Below, piece after piece: positions 1 through 9,178 of a DNA stretch of 64,000 nt. A model generated the notes under the pieces. It saw nothing but the letters and a program-made list of their open reading frames with translations. It searched no databases and was not told the origin of the DNA. The stretch comes from Neolewinella persica DSM 23188 (lineage in GTDB: Bacteria; Bacteroidota; Bacteroidia; Chitinophagales; Saprospiraceae), in the NCBI RefSeq assembly GCF_000373105.1, contig NZ_KB890425.1:184873-248872 (forward strand), read 5' to 3'. Each line of letters begins with the position of its first letter. The stretch's first letter is position 1. The translations under genes and the position numbers were made by a program.

Positions 1-1540
1 CTGGAACTTCATTCAGGTGGACTACCTGTACCTTTCGACCGTGTGCCAATGCCGCGCCCATTTCTACCAGCATTTCCGGAGAGCGTTCATTACCAAATAA
101 CGGTATTACTGTTCCGGCCTGGTTCGTCAGGGTGGCTCCCAGATGAGAGGAAAGCTTTTTACTCGCCAACTCTTCGACAATATCAGGAGTAGCATCAACT
201 GAGCCCTTATTGAACTTTCGAGCAAGCAAATAGGCGGCAGGTCGATGTCCATAAGTTTTCAGTACCCCGGAACGTGGTGTATGATGACGACCATAGAGCG
301 CATAGACCAGGGTGCCCAATACAGTAATAACTAACGCAGCTATAATGGCTAAACCACCCAGCACAATCAATAAGATCACTCCTGAGAGGATGCCAAAAAT
401 CTGTATCCAGGGGTAGAGCGGAGACTTGTAAGAAGGCTGGTACCACTGGACTGCCGTTTCTCGTAGAATAATGACACATCCATTTACGGCAATGAACATC
501 ATTACTTTAAAGGCTGAGGCTAGTTTTGCTATTTTTTCAACGTCAAAAAAGAGAATGACAAAAGCCATTAAGGCACAAGTAATCACGATGGTGACAATCG
601 GTGTTAAATATTTTGGGTGCAGCTTTTTTAAGAAGGGAGGTAATAAGCTATCTCTACTCATCGCAAATGGAAAACGAGAGGCAGCAAGTACGCCAGAATT
701 AGCCATGGAGATTAAAGTGACGACGCCAAGTACCGCAGCACAAGTGCCTGCATATTTTCCGCCTAACATTTCCGCCAAAGTATAAATCGGTTTAATGTTT
801 GTTACCAATTGGTCCAATGGAATATTTCCCGCCAGGGTAAACGTAACGGAAACATAGATGGTAGTAACCAAAACCAAAGCTGTCATCATAGCGATGGGTA
901 AGTTCCGATCAGGATTTTTGATTTCCCCCGCAATGGCGGCGACTTTAGTAACCCCGGCATAAGAAACAAACACAAAAGCAGTAGCGGTTGCCAGTCCGAT
1001 TTTACCATTGGTAAACATGGGTTTCAAATTCATTGGGTCTATGGCTGGAAGCCCGAAAATCAATAAGACGCCTAATCCAATCAGACTCAATCCAACTACA
1101 ATCATTTGTACATTCCCTACTTTTTTTACCCCCATAATATTCAGGAAAAGAATTAAAACCAAGAAGGTAAGTGCTATCGGGCGAAGGGGTACTACGGCCA
1201 AAACGGCCAAGTAAGCACCAAAGCCAACAAGTGCAAAAGAACTTTTTAATAATAGAGATAACCAAAGTCCAATACCAGCAATAGTCCCTAATAATGGCCC
1301 GAATGCTCTTTCGATAAACACGTATGTTCCCCCCGAAGTAGGCATGGCGGTCGCGAGCTCTGATTTAGAAAAAGCTGCTGGCAAGACACACACTCCTGCT
1401 AAAAGATAGGCAAGCCAGACTGAAGAACCGGTTTTCGCAGCAGCCAGGCCGGGTAAAACAAATATGCCGCTACCGAGCATACCGCCAATCCCTATTGCTA
1501 TGACAGACCATAGGCTTAAACTTCTTTCGAGTTTCTTCAT
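1..1540 (-). CDS. APC-family amino-acid permease with UspA-like C-terminal domain (partial, runs off the window)
   Basis: Reading the minus strand from the ATG at 1540 gives an uninterrupted frame of 513 codons that is still open at base 1, so the 3' end is missing. The N-terminus carries the glycine-rich helix typical of APC transporters (GIGGMLGSGIFVLPG, residues 17-31), followed by about twelve hydrophobic segments to about residue 420. From about residue 440 the protein becomes soluble and contains VDATPDIVEELASKK and HGRKVQVVHLNEV, which resemble a universal stress protein domain; such fusions are known in this family. The likely role is proton-coupled amino-acid or polyamine uptake at the inner membrane. 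The substrate cannot be read from sequence. The gene stands alone; upstream lies only a purN remnant. Confidence 0.85.
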   Translation of the reverse strand, partial: MKKLERSLSLWSVIAIGIGGMLGSGIFVLPGLAAAKTGSSVWLAYLLAGVCVLPAAFSKSELATAMPTSGGTYVFIERAFGPLLGTIAGIGLWLSLLLKSSFALVGFGAYLAVLAVVPLRPIALTFLVLILFLNIMGVKKVGNVQMIVVGLSLIGLGVLLIFGLPAIDPMNLKPMFTNGKIGLATATAFVFVSYAGVTKVAAIAGEIKNPDRNLPIAMMTALVLVTTIYVSVTFTLAGNIPLDQLVTNIKPIYTLAEMLGGKYAGTCAAVLGVVTLISMANSGVLAASRFPFAMSRDSLLPPFLKKLHPKYLTPIVTIVITCALMAFVILFFDVEKIAKLASAFKVMMFIAVNGCVIILRETAVQWYQPSYKSPLYPWIQIFGILSGVILLIVLGGLAIIAALVITVLGTLVYALYGRHHTPRSGVLKTYGHRPAAYLLARKFNKGSVDATPDIVEELASKKLSSHLGATLTNQAGTVIPLFGNERSPEMLVEMGAALAHGRKVQVVHLNEVP

Positions 1541-1621
1541 AAGAAGCCATAATAGGAAAAGATTATGATAAAACTCACCATGGGCCATAAGCCCCTGAAA
1601 ACAAGTTGGTAAAGGTGCCTG

Positions 1622-2046
1622 CTAAGCAACGGTCTTGCAGCAAACTAAACCTGTAGCCGATTCATTGGCCTTTACCGCCCGGTGTAAGTTGGAACCGTAC
1701 ATCCCTTTTCCGCCGTAGTCGGGCCAGAATGCCGAATGAAGGTTGATTATCTGGTTGGAAAAACGCTCAGACCAAATAAGCGGTGACAAGCCACAGGAAA
1801 CCGGCCAGCGCGATGAAGTCGAAGTTGAAGTGCTTCAGGTCGTCCAGTAGCTCCCCGGAGTGGTTGAAGCCACCACGTTTAAGGACAAGGGTGGGTACAT
1901 TAAGTTCGGTAGCCATTAGCAGCGCGCCGGCATTTGCTTTGTTGCTGACCAGCAAGACTACCTCTACACCATCTTGTGGATATACCTGGAAGCGATCGAT
2001 GACGGTGCGGACGTTGGAGCCGGAGGCGAAGAGGCTAGACGCATAA
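1622..2046 (-). pseudogene. purN: purN remnant (phosphoribosylglycinamide formyltransferase), frameshifted and truncated
   Basis: The minus strand encodes LFASGSNVRTVIDRF, then LLVSNKANAGALLMATELNV and FDFIALAGFLWLVTAYLV, matching in order the N-terminal and central parts of bacterial PurN, which formylates GAR in purine synthesis. The frame stops at about 1769. The next PurN block (IINLHSAFWPDYGGKGMYG, then ESATGL) continues in another frame, and the C-terminal third is absent. The family normally has a longer glycine loop (ASGSGSN) at the start, here shortened to ASGSN. A frameshift, a lost loop residue pair and the missing end make a functional product unlikely. A working copy is presumably elsewhere. 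Confidence 0.75.
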
Positions 2047-2206
2047 GTGTAAGAATTCAGTCAGTCAAAGAGTCGGATAGTCGGAGGCGGATCTATGTGC
2101 TTCCGAGGGAGATGCTGAGGGAGGTTGTTTGTTGATGTTAACTTATTGGCTTGGTCCATTACTCACCGCTTGGAATACCAATTGAGTTGCCTGGCGTTCT
2201 ATTTAA

Positions 2207-3136
2207 TTAGTAATAAGGCTCGTTTTCTATTTCAGCATTCCTTGGGTCTAGAAGCACATTTAAAATTGGCCACTTAATGTATTCTATATTCGATTTAATG
2301 AATGGTTCTTTAGCTTCGTCATACAAGGGTATCACTAAGATGTCTAATCCGCTTAAATTGTACTTGTTGTGTCTTAGTGTTTTCAGGACCTGATTGATTT
2401 GATCATTAAGTATGGCGATTTTGTTTGAAAATATTGATATTTTATTACTGTCTACCTCGTCTCTTAGTTCCACACTGATGAAGTAGTTTTTTTGTTTTTG
2501 GTAAGGCTTAGGAGAGAGTATTATTTTAAACGTTAGCCGCTTTTCGCGTAAATCGTTAATAGTTATTTTTATACACTTTGTTAGGTTAATTGTTTCTTCA
2601 AAATTTCGAGGTGTTGGAATTTGAAAATGAGTTTCCGTAAGAATGTAAGGGGCCTTATTTTGGTCAAATGAAATTTCCTGTACATTGAAAAATGTTGATG
2701 AAAGTTCCGGTTTTATAATCGTTTTTTGAAAATGATTGGTTTTTTCAAGTCGATTTAATAGGCCAATCAGTGTGTATTTGAAAGCTGCTGGCTTTGAGTC
2801 TACTGAGTGGTATGAATGATTTGTTATCCGAAAATTTATTCCACCCAAGTCTACCCCTCTTTTCTCTTGCTGTTCAATAAATTCAGTTAAACCACTTTTT
2901 ATACCTTGGTAAAAGATGCCATCGTGATAGGATTGTTTATTCTCACCATTGTCAATTAATGATACAATCCAGATGGAATCTTCATTTGGTGTTATATCGA
3001 CGCTGTATTTAGCCCACCAGTTCCCTCCTGTTTGTCGAATGTCAATTATTAGCTCTTGATATGGGATGACCAAAGCGGCCCTCCTTTTACGGTTTTGGGG
3101 CAACCTGATATTAAATGAAATTTGCTCTGTTTTCAT
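2207..3136 (-). CDS. Stand-alone EF-G domain IV-like protein of unknown function
   Basis: This 309-residue protein has no GTPase domain, yet residues about 30-130 follow translation factor EF-G domain IV closely. IRQTGG (33-38) is identical to the start of domain IV in EF-G, and SYHSVDS followed by AAFK (108-120) matches the conserved SYHxVDSxxxAFK block. The spacing of strands and the helix between them also fits. The second half (about 150-309) is not recognised; SGLDILVIPL near residue 265 sits where a second copy of the same fold would place its strand, which is speculative. The gene is clearly more AT-rich than its neighbours, suggesting recent acquisition. It has no signal peptide. Function is unknown; ribosome or tRNA mimicry is only an inference from the fold. 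Confidence 0.7.
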   Translation of the reverse strand: MKTEQISFNIRLPQNRKRRAALVIPYQELIIDIRQTGGNWWAKYSVDITPNEDSIWIVSLIDNGENKQSYHDGIFYQGIKSGLTEFIEQQEKRGVDLGGINFRITNHSYHSVDSKPAAFKYTLIGLLNRLEKTNHFQKTIIKPELSSTFFNVQEISFDQNKAPYILTETHFQIPTPRNFEETINLTKCIKITINDLREKRLTFKIILSPKPYQKQKNYFISVELRDEVDSNKISIFSNKIAILNDQINQVLKTLRHNKYNLSGLDILVIPLYDEAKEPFIKSNIEYIKWPILNVLLDPRNAEIENEPYY

Positions 3137-3211
3137 TTGCTGTTAATGTATTTGCAACGATATTTTCATGCACCACCCTATTATTCACTTGCTCCTTTTA
3201 TCCCTTCTTTT

Positions 3212-3228
3212 GCACCTGCGGCCGCGCC
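3212..3228 (+). repeat. Dispersed 17-bp motif, exact copy
   Basis: Exact GCACCTGCGGCCGCGCC, preceded by a pyrimidine tract (TCCTTTTATCCCTTCTTTT). It lies in the gap between two minus-strand genes. Confidence 0.9.
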
Positions 3229-3253
3229 TACCTGCCTCTTTCTTCCTTATATC

Positions 3254-5536
3254 TTACTCTCTTTTATCCATCCTAACCCGCACCGACTTACTAATCGGCG
3301 TATTACTACCCCGAGCCGTCCGCGTAATCGGCACCAGCGGATTCGCCTCAGGAAAGTAAGTAGCGATATTGCCAGCAGGGATGGGGTAAGGGACCACCTG
3401 GAACAACCGCGCGTGGCGCACTTCCCCGTCGTACTCACTGGTCAGGTCCACCTTGTCTCCGGAGGAAAGGCCGGCGGCAGTCATGTCCTTTTCGTTCATC
3501 ATCACCACCCGCCGCTCGTTGTGGATGCCCCGATAGCGGTCGTGCATGCCGTAGATGGTCGTATTGTACTGATCGTGACTGCGGACGGTCATCATCAGGT
3601 ACTCGTCGGGCTCCAGCTCATGGACGCTCAAGGGCGTAACGGAGAAGTGCGCCTTACCGTCATCGGTTCCAAACCGGCGATTACGCGGACCATTAGGGAG
3701 GTAAAAACCACCCGGTTCCCGGACCCGCTCATTGTACCGCTCAAAGCCAGGCACACAGGCCGCAATGGCGTCGCGGACATTGTCGTAATTACGCACCATT
3801 TCTGGCCAGTCGACCGTAGTCCTTTCACCCAACGTCGCCTTGGCCACACCAGCAATGATGGCGCATTCGCTGCGCAATTCCGGGCTGGCGGGGTCCAGAA
3901 TTCCTTTACTCATCTGCACCACGCCCATCGAGTTTTCGCAGCTCACAAACTGTTCCCCGGTGGCACGAAGGTCTTTTTCGGTCCGGCCAAGGCAGGGTAG
4001 AATCAACGCCTTTTTTCCGTGCACCACGTGGCTACGGTTCGGCTTAGTGGATATGTGGACTGTAAGGTTACACTGCCGAAGCCCTTTTGCTGTGTACGAG
4101 GTGTCCGGCGTAGCGGATATGAAGTTTCCACCAAGGGCAAAGAATACTTTGGCCCGGCCTTCACTCATCGCTTTGATGCTGTTTACTACGTCAAAGCCGT
4201 CCTCTTTTGGCGGTTCGAAATTGAAGTTTGCCCGGAGCGCATCCCGCAGCTCCGGCTTCAGTTTTTCCCATACACCGACGGTCCGGTCGCCCTGTACGTT
4301 ACTGTGGCCGCGCACCGGGCAAATGCCCGCTCCGGGTTTACCGATGCTGCCTTTGAGCAGCAGTAGGTTAACCATTTCCTTGATCACGTCCACACTGTTT
4401 TCGTGTTGCGTCAAGCCCATAGCATAACACAAGACAATCTTTTGAGAACCGTGAATCAGCCCGGCAGCTTCCTCCACCAGCTCACGGTCAACACCACTAC
4501 CCGCAAGGCATTCTTCCAGATCGGTGGCTTCCAGCATCTTCGTCCAGGTAGCATAGCCCGATGTATGTTGCTCGATGAATTCCTGGTCAAATACGGTGCC
4601 TGGTGCCTTTTTTTCTTCTTCCCAGAGGATCTTGCAAATGGCCCGTACCAGGCTCATGTCCTCATTGATTTTTACCTGCAAAAACAAATCCGTCAGGGAG
4701 GTGCCCCTTTGCAGAATGTTGAGCGGACTTTGCGGATCGATGAATTTCATCAGCCCCGTTTCCGGCAAGGGGTTGATGCTGATGATGCGCCCACCGTTCT
4801 CTTTACAGGTCTTGAAGGCGGAAAGTTGCCGGGGGTGGTTGGTGCCGGGGTTTTGGCCGATGACGATGATCAGGTCGGCTTCATGGAGGTCCTGCAGGGT
4901 GGTCGTGCCTTTGCCGATACCGATCGTTTCACTCAAGGCAGTACCGGTGGATTCATGGCACATGTTGGAGCAGTCCGGCAGGTTGTTGGTACCGTATTGC
5001 CGCACGAAAAGCTGGTACAGAAAAGCCGCTTCGTTGCTCGCCCGGCCTGAAGTGTAAAAGATGGCTTCATCGGGAGAATCAAGGCCATTGAGCTCTTCTG
5101 CCACGATACCGAATGCCTCGTCCCAGCTCACCGCTGTATAGTGGGCAGCACCCGGAGCCAGGTACATCGGGTGCGTGATGCGACCGGACTTGCCGAGCTC
5201 GAAATCAGTCATCGCTCCCATATCGCCAATGGAATGTTTGCTAAACCATTCAGGGCTTACCCGCCTGTTGGTGGCTTCTTCCGCAATGGCTTTGGCTCCG
5301 TTTTCACAATACTCCGCTACCGGGCTGCGGAAACCGTCGGGGTCCGGCCAGGCACAGCCGGGACAGTCAAAGCCTCCTTTCTGATTCAGTTTCAGCAAGG
5401 CCTTCATCCCCTCGCCGAAGTGCATGTATTCCTCCACGTGTTGCAGGGAAATTTTTACGGCTTTAAGGCCGGCGGCGTGCTCGCTGCGTTCGCGAAGTTC
5501 AAGGTCGTGGAGGCGTTCGGGGGTGAGTTCATTCAT
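3254..5536 (-). CDS. FdhF/YdeP-family molybdopterin oxidoreductase
   Basis: A 760-residue protein of the formate dehydrogenase-like YdeP family of molybdenum enzymes. The N-terminus has FDCPGCAWPDP (Cys58, Cys61) and Cys77 in AEYCENG, followed by ISWDEA-like text (VSWDEAFGIVAEEL) and GTNHPRQL, all typical of the family. The C-terminal MopB cofactor-binding domain contains MMTVRSHDQYNTT and NIATYFPEANPLVP. No Tat signal is visible, so the enzyme is probably cytoplasmic. In enterobacteria YdeP is linked to acid resistance, but the physiological substrate of the family is not settled. No partner subunit lies next to it. Length is normal for the family and the frame is intact. Confidence 0.88.
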   Translation of the reverse strand: MNELTPERLHDLELRERSEHAAGLKAVKISLQHVEEYMHFGEGMKALLKLNQKGGFDCPGCAWPDPDGFRSPVAEYCENGAKAIAEEATNRRVSPEWFSKHSIGDMGAMTDFELGKSGRITHPMYLAPGAAHYTAVSWDEAFGIVAEELNGLDSPDEAIFYTSGRASNEAAFLYQLFVRQYGTNNLPDCSNMCHESTGTALSETIGIGKGTTTLQDLHEADLIIVIGQNPGTNHPRQLSAFKTCKENGGRIISINPLPETGLMKFIDPQSPLNILQRGTSLTDLFLQVKINEDMSLVRAICKILWEEEKKAPGTVFDQEFIEQHTSGYATWTKMLEATDLEECLAGSGVDRELVEEAAGLIHGSQKIVLCYAMGLTQHENSVDVIKEMVNLLLLKGSIGKPGAGICPVRGHSNVQGDRTVGVWEKLKPELRDALRANFNFEPPKEDGFDVVNSIKAMSEGRAKVFFALGGNFISATPDTSYTAKGLRQCNLTVHISTKPNRSHVVHGKKALILPCLGRTEKDLRATGEQFVSCENSMGVVQMSKGILDPASPELRSECAIIAGVAKATLGERTTVDWPEMVRNYDNVRDAIAACVPGFERYNERVREPGGFYLPNGPRNRRFGTDDGKAHFSVTPLSVHELEPDEYLMMTVRSHDQYNTTIYGMHDRYRGIHNERRVVMMNEKDMTAAGLSSGDKVDLTSEYDGEVRHARLFQVVPYPIPAGNIATYFPEANPLVPITRTARGSNTPISKSVRVRMDKRE

Positions 5537-5628
5537 GGTAGGGGAAGCGATTCGTTACGACCACCGTTTGCGGGTTAAAGGCCAGTTATGAAAGTAAAGC
5601 AAGTTTGAGGCTTTGGTGTTCATTTTTT

Positions 5629-5645
5629 GGCGCGAACGCAGGTGC
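5629..5645 (-). repeat. Dispersed 17-bp motif, two-mismatch copy
   Basis: On the minus strand GCACCTGCGTTCGCGCC; the variable centre is TT in place of GC. It lies upstream of the molybdopterin oxidoreductase start. Confidence 0.75.
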
Positions 5646-5707
5646 AAAAAGATGTTGATAAGCAAGGTAATAATACCGGTTTCAAATCCGCGATCCAAGA
5701 CCATCCA

Positions 5708-6937
5708 TTATAGTTTTCGAATCAACCACCCCAGCAAAACCAAAAACAGCAGCGAAACCAGGTGAATGCCCCAGGGCTTGGGATACCGTCCATTTGCCGG
5801 CCCCTGCTCCACGGCATTGCCCCAGGCAATAAAGGCATCGGCCATTGGCAACTGGCCAAACAGGTATTTCTTTTCCCCAAAGAGGGTGTGCGCAGCGCCG
5901 AAAGCTTCGAGGCTGTTCCGCAGTCCCAGGTAAAGGTCTTCCTGGCCATTTGCCGCCGCCGCCCGTTGGCCCACCACGGAGGCTGCGCCGCCGATGCCCC
6001 AGATCACGGGCCCGGAATCGATGTCTCCACTTTCGTCTACCCCCGCCGGGTATTCCCGAATACCGGGTAAGCCGAGCCGGGTAGTAACGAAGTGTTGCTC
6101 GTACAACGCAAACTGTTCCTTGGCAAACGTCGGGTCAATCTCCGGCAAAAGACAAAGCATCAGACTTTGCGAACTGCCCCGGGCGCTTTGCGCCGGTTGG
6201 TCAGGAAACCATATGTGCGGAATCAATCCGGTCTTTTTATCAAGGTTCACCTGCACTTTCGCTAGCCACTCGGCAACCGTTTTCTTATACCGGTAGGTGG
6301 AGAACGTTCGGTCGTAGGCCACCAACGATGCTATAGCCAGGACGTTGTCGGCCGGCCACGTACCCCCGTAGTACGACTCAAGGTAAGGTCCTTCGGTAGT
6401 ACCAAATGCATTGGCAATGGCGTCGCAGTCGGCCTGTAAACGAGCCTTCGCTGTGGGGGAGCGATCGTCCGAAGCGGTTACTTCTAACTGCTTTGCTCGC
6501 AGATAGTTACTCCATCCCCGGTAAAATGCACCGTAAGGTAAGGGCAGTTTTTCCTGGAAGATGCGTCTGCCATTTGGGGAGTCCATCTCTGCAAGCGCCC
6601 AATCGATTTCGTGGTGCGCCTCCGTAAGTAGTGGTTGCTCCCGTTCGGATACAGTGGCACTGATCGGCGCGGCGAAATCGGCCCAGGCCAGTCCGTACAG
6701 GGCGTTCATGAACAGGTGCCCTTCGGGAAACAGTCGCTGCATGTCGGAGGCGGCCCCGGCGTGCATTTTTCCCTTCAGGTGCTGAAGCTGGTGGTAGACG
6801 TCTTCGTTGTAGGTCCCGTTACTTGCGTCCTCAAAATTCGGCGAATAGTAGAAGGAGGCGTTGAAATATAGTAGAAGCCCGGCCAGCGTCAGGAGAAATA
6901 ATTTGCAGCCGGTTTTTAGGATTTTTGATGGGGACAT
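5708..6937 (-). CDS. Membrane-anchored protein of unknown function, possible alpha/alpha-barrel
   Basis: A 409-residue protein with one hydrophobic segment at each end (about 10-28 and 391-407), leaving a large extracytoplasmic middle. The middle holds FPEGHLFMNALYGLAWAD, YYGGTWPADNVLAIASLVAYDR and KKTGLIPHIWFPD. These aromatic-rich, regularly spaced helical segments are reminiscent of (alpha/alpha)6-barrel proteins such as glycan-active or linalool-dehydratase-like enzymes. That assignment is tentative and no catalytic residue can be named. The gene follows the S8 protease on the same strand but a strong hairpin separates them, so co-transcription is unlikely. Confidence 0.6.
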   Translation of the reverse strand: MSPSKILKTGCKLFLLTLAGLLLYFNASFYYSPNFEDASNGTYNEDVYHQLQHLKGKMHAGAASDMQRLFPEGHLFMNALYGLAWADFAAPISATVSEREQPLLTEAHHEIDWALAEMDSPNGRRIFQEKLPLPYGAFYRGWSNYLRAKQLEVTASDDRSPTAKARLQADCDAIANAFGTTEGPYLESYYGGTWPADNVLAIASLVAYDRTFSTYRYKKTVAEWLAKVQVNLDKKTGLIPHIWFPDQPAQSARGSSQSLMLCLLPEIDPTFAKEQFALYEQHFVTTRLGLPGIREYPAGVDESGDIDSGPVIWGIGGAASVVGQRAAAANGQEDLYLGLRNSLEAFGAAHTLFGEKKYLFGQLPMADAFIAWGNAVEQGPANGRYPKPWGIHLVSLLFLVLLGWLIRKL

Positions 6938-6949
6938 TTGGGAGATTTT

Positions 6950-7007
6950 GACCTTTCCGGCTGAAGCCGGAGGCTCACGTGTACCTCCGGCTTCAGCCGA
7001 AAAGGTC
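6950..7007 (-). terminator. Strong hairpin terminator after the S8 protease
   Basis: Two arms of about 23 bases (GACCTTTTCGGCTGAAGCCG type) form a near-perfect inverted repeat around CTCACGTGTAC. It begins directly after the protease stop codon. The A/T flanks suggest it can work in both directions. Confidence 0.75.
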
Positions 7008-7008
7008 T

Positions 7009-8871
7009 TTACAACTTAACAAAACGCTTCACCACCACTCCACCAGCCGTTCGAACCCGCAGAAAGTAACTACCTGAGGCCAATGATTGAACATTTACCG
7101 CTCCGCTAACAGCACTAACGGTATGCTTTCGGCCAACAACGTCATAAACGCCCAACTCCCTGATCGGCTGGCCATCGGGTAAGGAAATTTTCAACAAATT
7201 TCGGACAGGATTAGGGTAAATATCTAATAGGAAGGCCTGCGCACGCGGATCATCAATACCAACGATCCGGTTCACCTCATCAAGGGCTGCCTTGGCGTCG
7301 ATTTTACCGTGGCCAAAAGTATTGTTGGGCGTATTGCCGGTGAAATTATCGGAGCGGGCGGTGGTTTGCAGGATCGACAGAATCTCGGCGGGCGTTAGCG
7401 ACGGGTCCACCTCCAGCATCAGGGCAATGATGCCGGTGGTTAGGGGAGCTGCGGCACTAACAGCATTTTGAATGCCGTAGAGGTCGTTGCCGCCAGCAAC
7501 ACGATTTGTCTGGAACCGGCCGTAAAACGAGCCGGGACTGTAAGGGCCGAATAAGACCTCCCCCGGCGAGGCAAAATCAATGCCTAGCCGGCCATCCTGC
7601 GTTGGCCCTTTGCTGCTCCCCGTCCAGATTTCTCCAGGCGCACCCTGGCCACCGCCGTAGGTGTTGCCATCGACGGACATGAAGGTGGGCGCAAAGACAT
7701 AATCGCTGGGGGAAATCACTCCCGGGCTGGCGCTGTAGTCATTAATGCTGCCGTCATTAGTGCCGAAATCAAGGAATTCGTTGTCAAGGCCAACGTGTGC
7801 CGGGTTCATGGTAGCAATGAAGTCGCCGTTATTCACGGTGATACCGCGAAGCCGCAGAGTATAAATGCCTGTTCCCGAGGAAATACGGGTAAATACTTCC
7901 CGGCGATCTCCGGTAGACCCATAAAAATCCACGTCAGCTCCATTGTGCCAGATGGTCGCGATTCCGTCGGTTTCTGATGTCCGGGCGGCATTGTTTGGCA
8001 CCCCCGGGACCAGTTGTTCGCCGCCTGGTAAAATAAGGCGGGCTTCGAAGCGGTCATTGGCGGCATACCACAGGTCAACGTCCATATTGCCCTCCGTCAT
8101 TTTGCTGATCCGGATATCGACTACGGGGGAAGCTCCGACGCTGTTGATGCTTCCACGAGCAACGTTATTGGCACCACCGTCGTCGCCAACACCACACACA
8201 AAAGCATGGTCAGCGGCAAAGTCGGTCAATGCACGGCCGACAGTACTCGTTCCGTCGGTCGGCCCGCCGATGCTGCCGATGTTCATGAGGGTTACGGAAG
8301 GCAAGCCTAGTTCAGCGATTTTGTCGCGGGCAAATTGCAGGGCAATCAAAATATAGTCAGGGTTAAAAAAGCCAGCTTCCCCGGGGCTGCCTCCGGCGGG
8401 GGGAAAGCCGTCCTGGACTAGTTTGATACTGATGATGGTGGCCTCGGGGGCAACACCGCTAAAATCGCTGTTGCCGTTTGACCCCGCACCATTGCCGGCA
8501 ATGATGCCAGTGCAGGCGGTTCCGTGGCCATGATTGTCGTTACTGACCGGTACTCCGGCGGTACTTATATCGGCATTTATATCAGCGGCATCAAGCACTT
8601 GGCCTACGCCATAAGGGTTTCCGTCATCCCCGTTGATCATGTCAAACACGTAGGCCAGTCGGGTAGTTCCGTCGGGCTTCAGGAAGGCGGGGTGGTGGTA
8701 GTCGATCCCCCGGTCGATCATAACAACGAGTACGCCTTCCCCGCTCAGGTTGTAGGCGGGGTAAACTTCGTCGAGACGGGTTTCCGCAGCGGCGCGGGTG
8801 CCCTGGGCGCGGACGCAGGTGCACAGAAGGAGCAGCAAGAGCAGTGGGAGTAGTGGGCGGTAGTTTTTCAC
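7009..8871 (-). CDS. Secreted S8 subtilisin-like protease with type IX sorting tail
   Basis: 620 residues. A signal peptide (about 1-23, ending VRAQG) precedes a subtilase domain with Asp53 (VVMIDRGID), His116 (NHGHGTAC), oxyanion Asn197 (TLMNIG) and Ser472. The serine lies in AVSAAAP instead of the usual GTSMAAP, so the Gly-Thr before it is lost, while the serine and following proline remain. Two C-terminal segments, DIYPNPVRNLLKISL and VVKRFVKL, are the standard type A sorting domain of the type IX secretion system. The protein should therefore be exported and attached to or released from the outer membrane. A copy of the dispersed 17-bp motif encodes part of the signal peptide (CTCVRAQ). 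A strong terminator follows. Confidence 0.9.
   Translation of the reverse strand: MKNYRPLLPLLLLLLLCTCVRAQGTRAAAETRLDEVYPAYNLSGEGVLVVMIDRGIDYHHPAFLKPDGTTRLAYVFDMINGDDGNPYGVGQVLDAADINADISTAGVPVSNDNHGHGTACTGIIAGNGAGSNGNSDFSGVAPEATIISIKLVQDGFPPAGGSPGEAGFFNPDYILIALQFARDKIAELGLPSVTLMNIGSIGGPTDGTSTVGRALTDFAADHAFVCGVGDDGGANNVARGSINSVGASPVVDIRISKMTEGNMDVDLWYAANDRFEARLILPGGEQLVPGVPNNAARTSETDGIATIWHNGADVDFYGSTGDRREVFTRISSGTGIYTLRLRGITVNNGDFIATMNPAHVGLDNEFLDFGTNDGSINDYSASPGVISPSDYVFAPTFMSVDGNTYGGGQGAPGEIWTGSSKGPTQDGRLGIDFASPGEVLFGPYSPGSFYGRFQTNRVAGGNDLYGIQNAVSAAAPLTTGIIALMLEVDPSLTPAEILSILQTTARSDNFTGNTPNNTFGHGKIDAKAALDEVNRIVGIDDPRAQAFLLDIYPNPVRNLLKISLPDGQPIRELGVYDVVGRKHTVSAVSGAVNVQSLASGSYFLRVRTAGGVVVKRFVKL
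8806..8822 (-). repeat. Dispersed 17-bp motif inside the protease signal peptide
   Basis: Minus-strand GCACCTGCGTCCGCGCC (one mismatch), read in frame as part of CTCVRAQ at the end of the signal peptide of the S8 protease. Confidence 0.85.
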
Positions 8872-9042
8872 AGCGAGGTCTTTTAAATGGTTAAGGGAAT
8901 TATTTCGTGAGACCAGTTATAGGCACTGCTAAGATAGGTAGTTGTTGATTCATTTGAGGAGCCTTTTGGGGCGCTTCTGGAAAGGCAGCTCATCGGCCGG
9001 GCAGTCTCGACCAGGAACCTGGCTTCTTACCCATCCTCCTTT

Positions 9043-9059
9043 GCACCAGCGGCCGCGCC
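9043..9059 (+). repeat. Dispersed 17-bp motif, one-mismatch copy
   Basis: GCACCAGCGGCCGCGCC between divergently transcribed genes, again preceded by a pyrimidine-rich run (CCATCCTCCTTT). Confidence 0.85.
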
Positions 9060-9148
9060 ACCTCCTTAGAAAGCCGTGAAGTTCAAAAATGTGACGGACC
9101 CAAGACCATGGCGTCTTATCTGTCGACGGACAATAATCACAGACGCCG

Positions 9149-9156
9149 TATCTTTG
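9149..9156 (+). promoter_or_regulatory. Bacteroidota-type -7 element
   Basis: TATCTTTG matches the TAnnTTTG -7 consensus of Bacteroidota primary sigma factor, 22 bases upstream of the ATG at 9179. A clear -33 TTG is not evident. Confidence 0.5.
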
Positions 9157-9178
9157 CCCCCGCAAAAGCGCTAACGAT

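Noticed and set aside
3122..4000. Long open frame on the plus strand across the end of the molybdopterin oxidoreductase
   Set aside because: It is the antisense shadow of a well-supported gene, has low-complexity histidine/proline-rich text and no family character.
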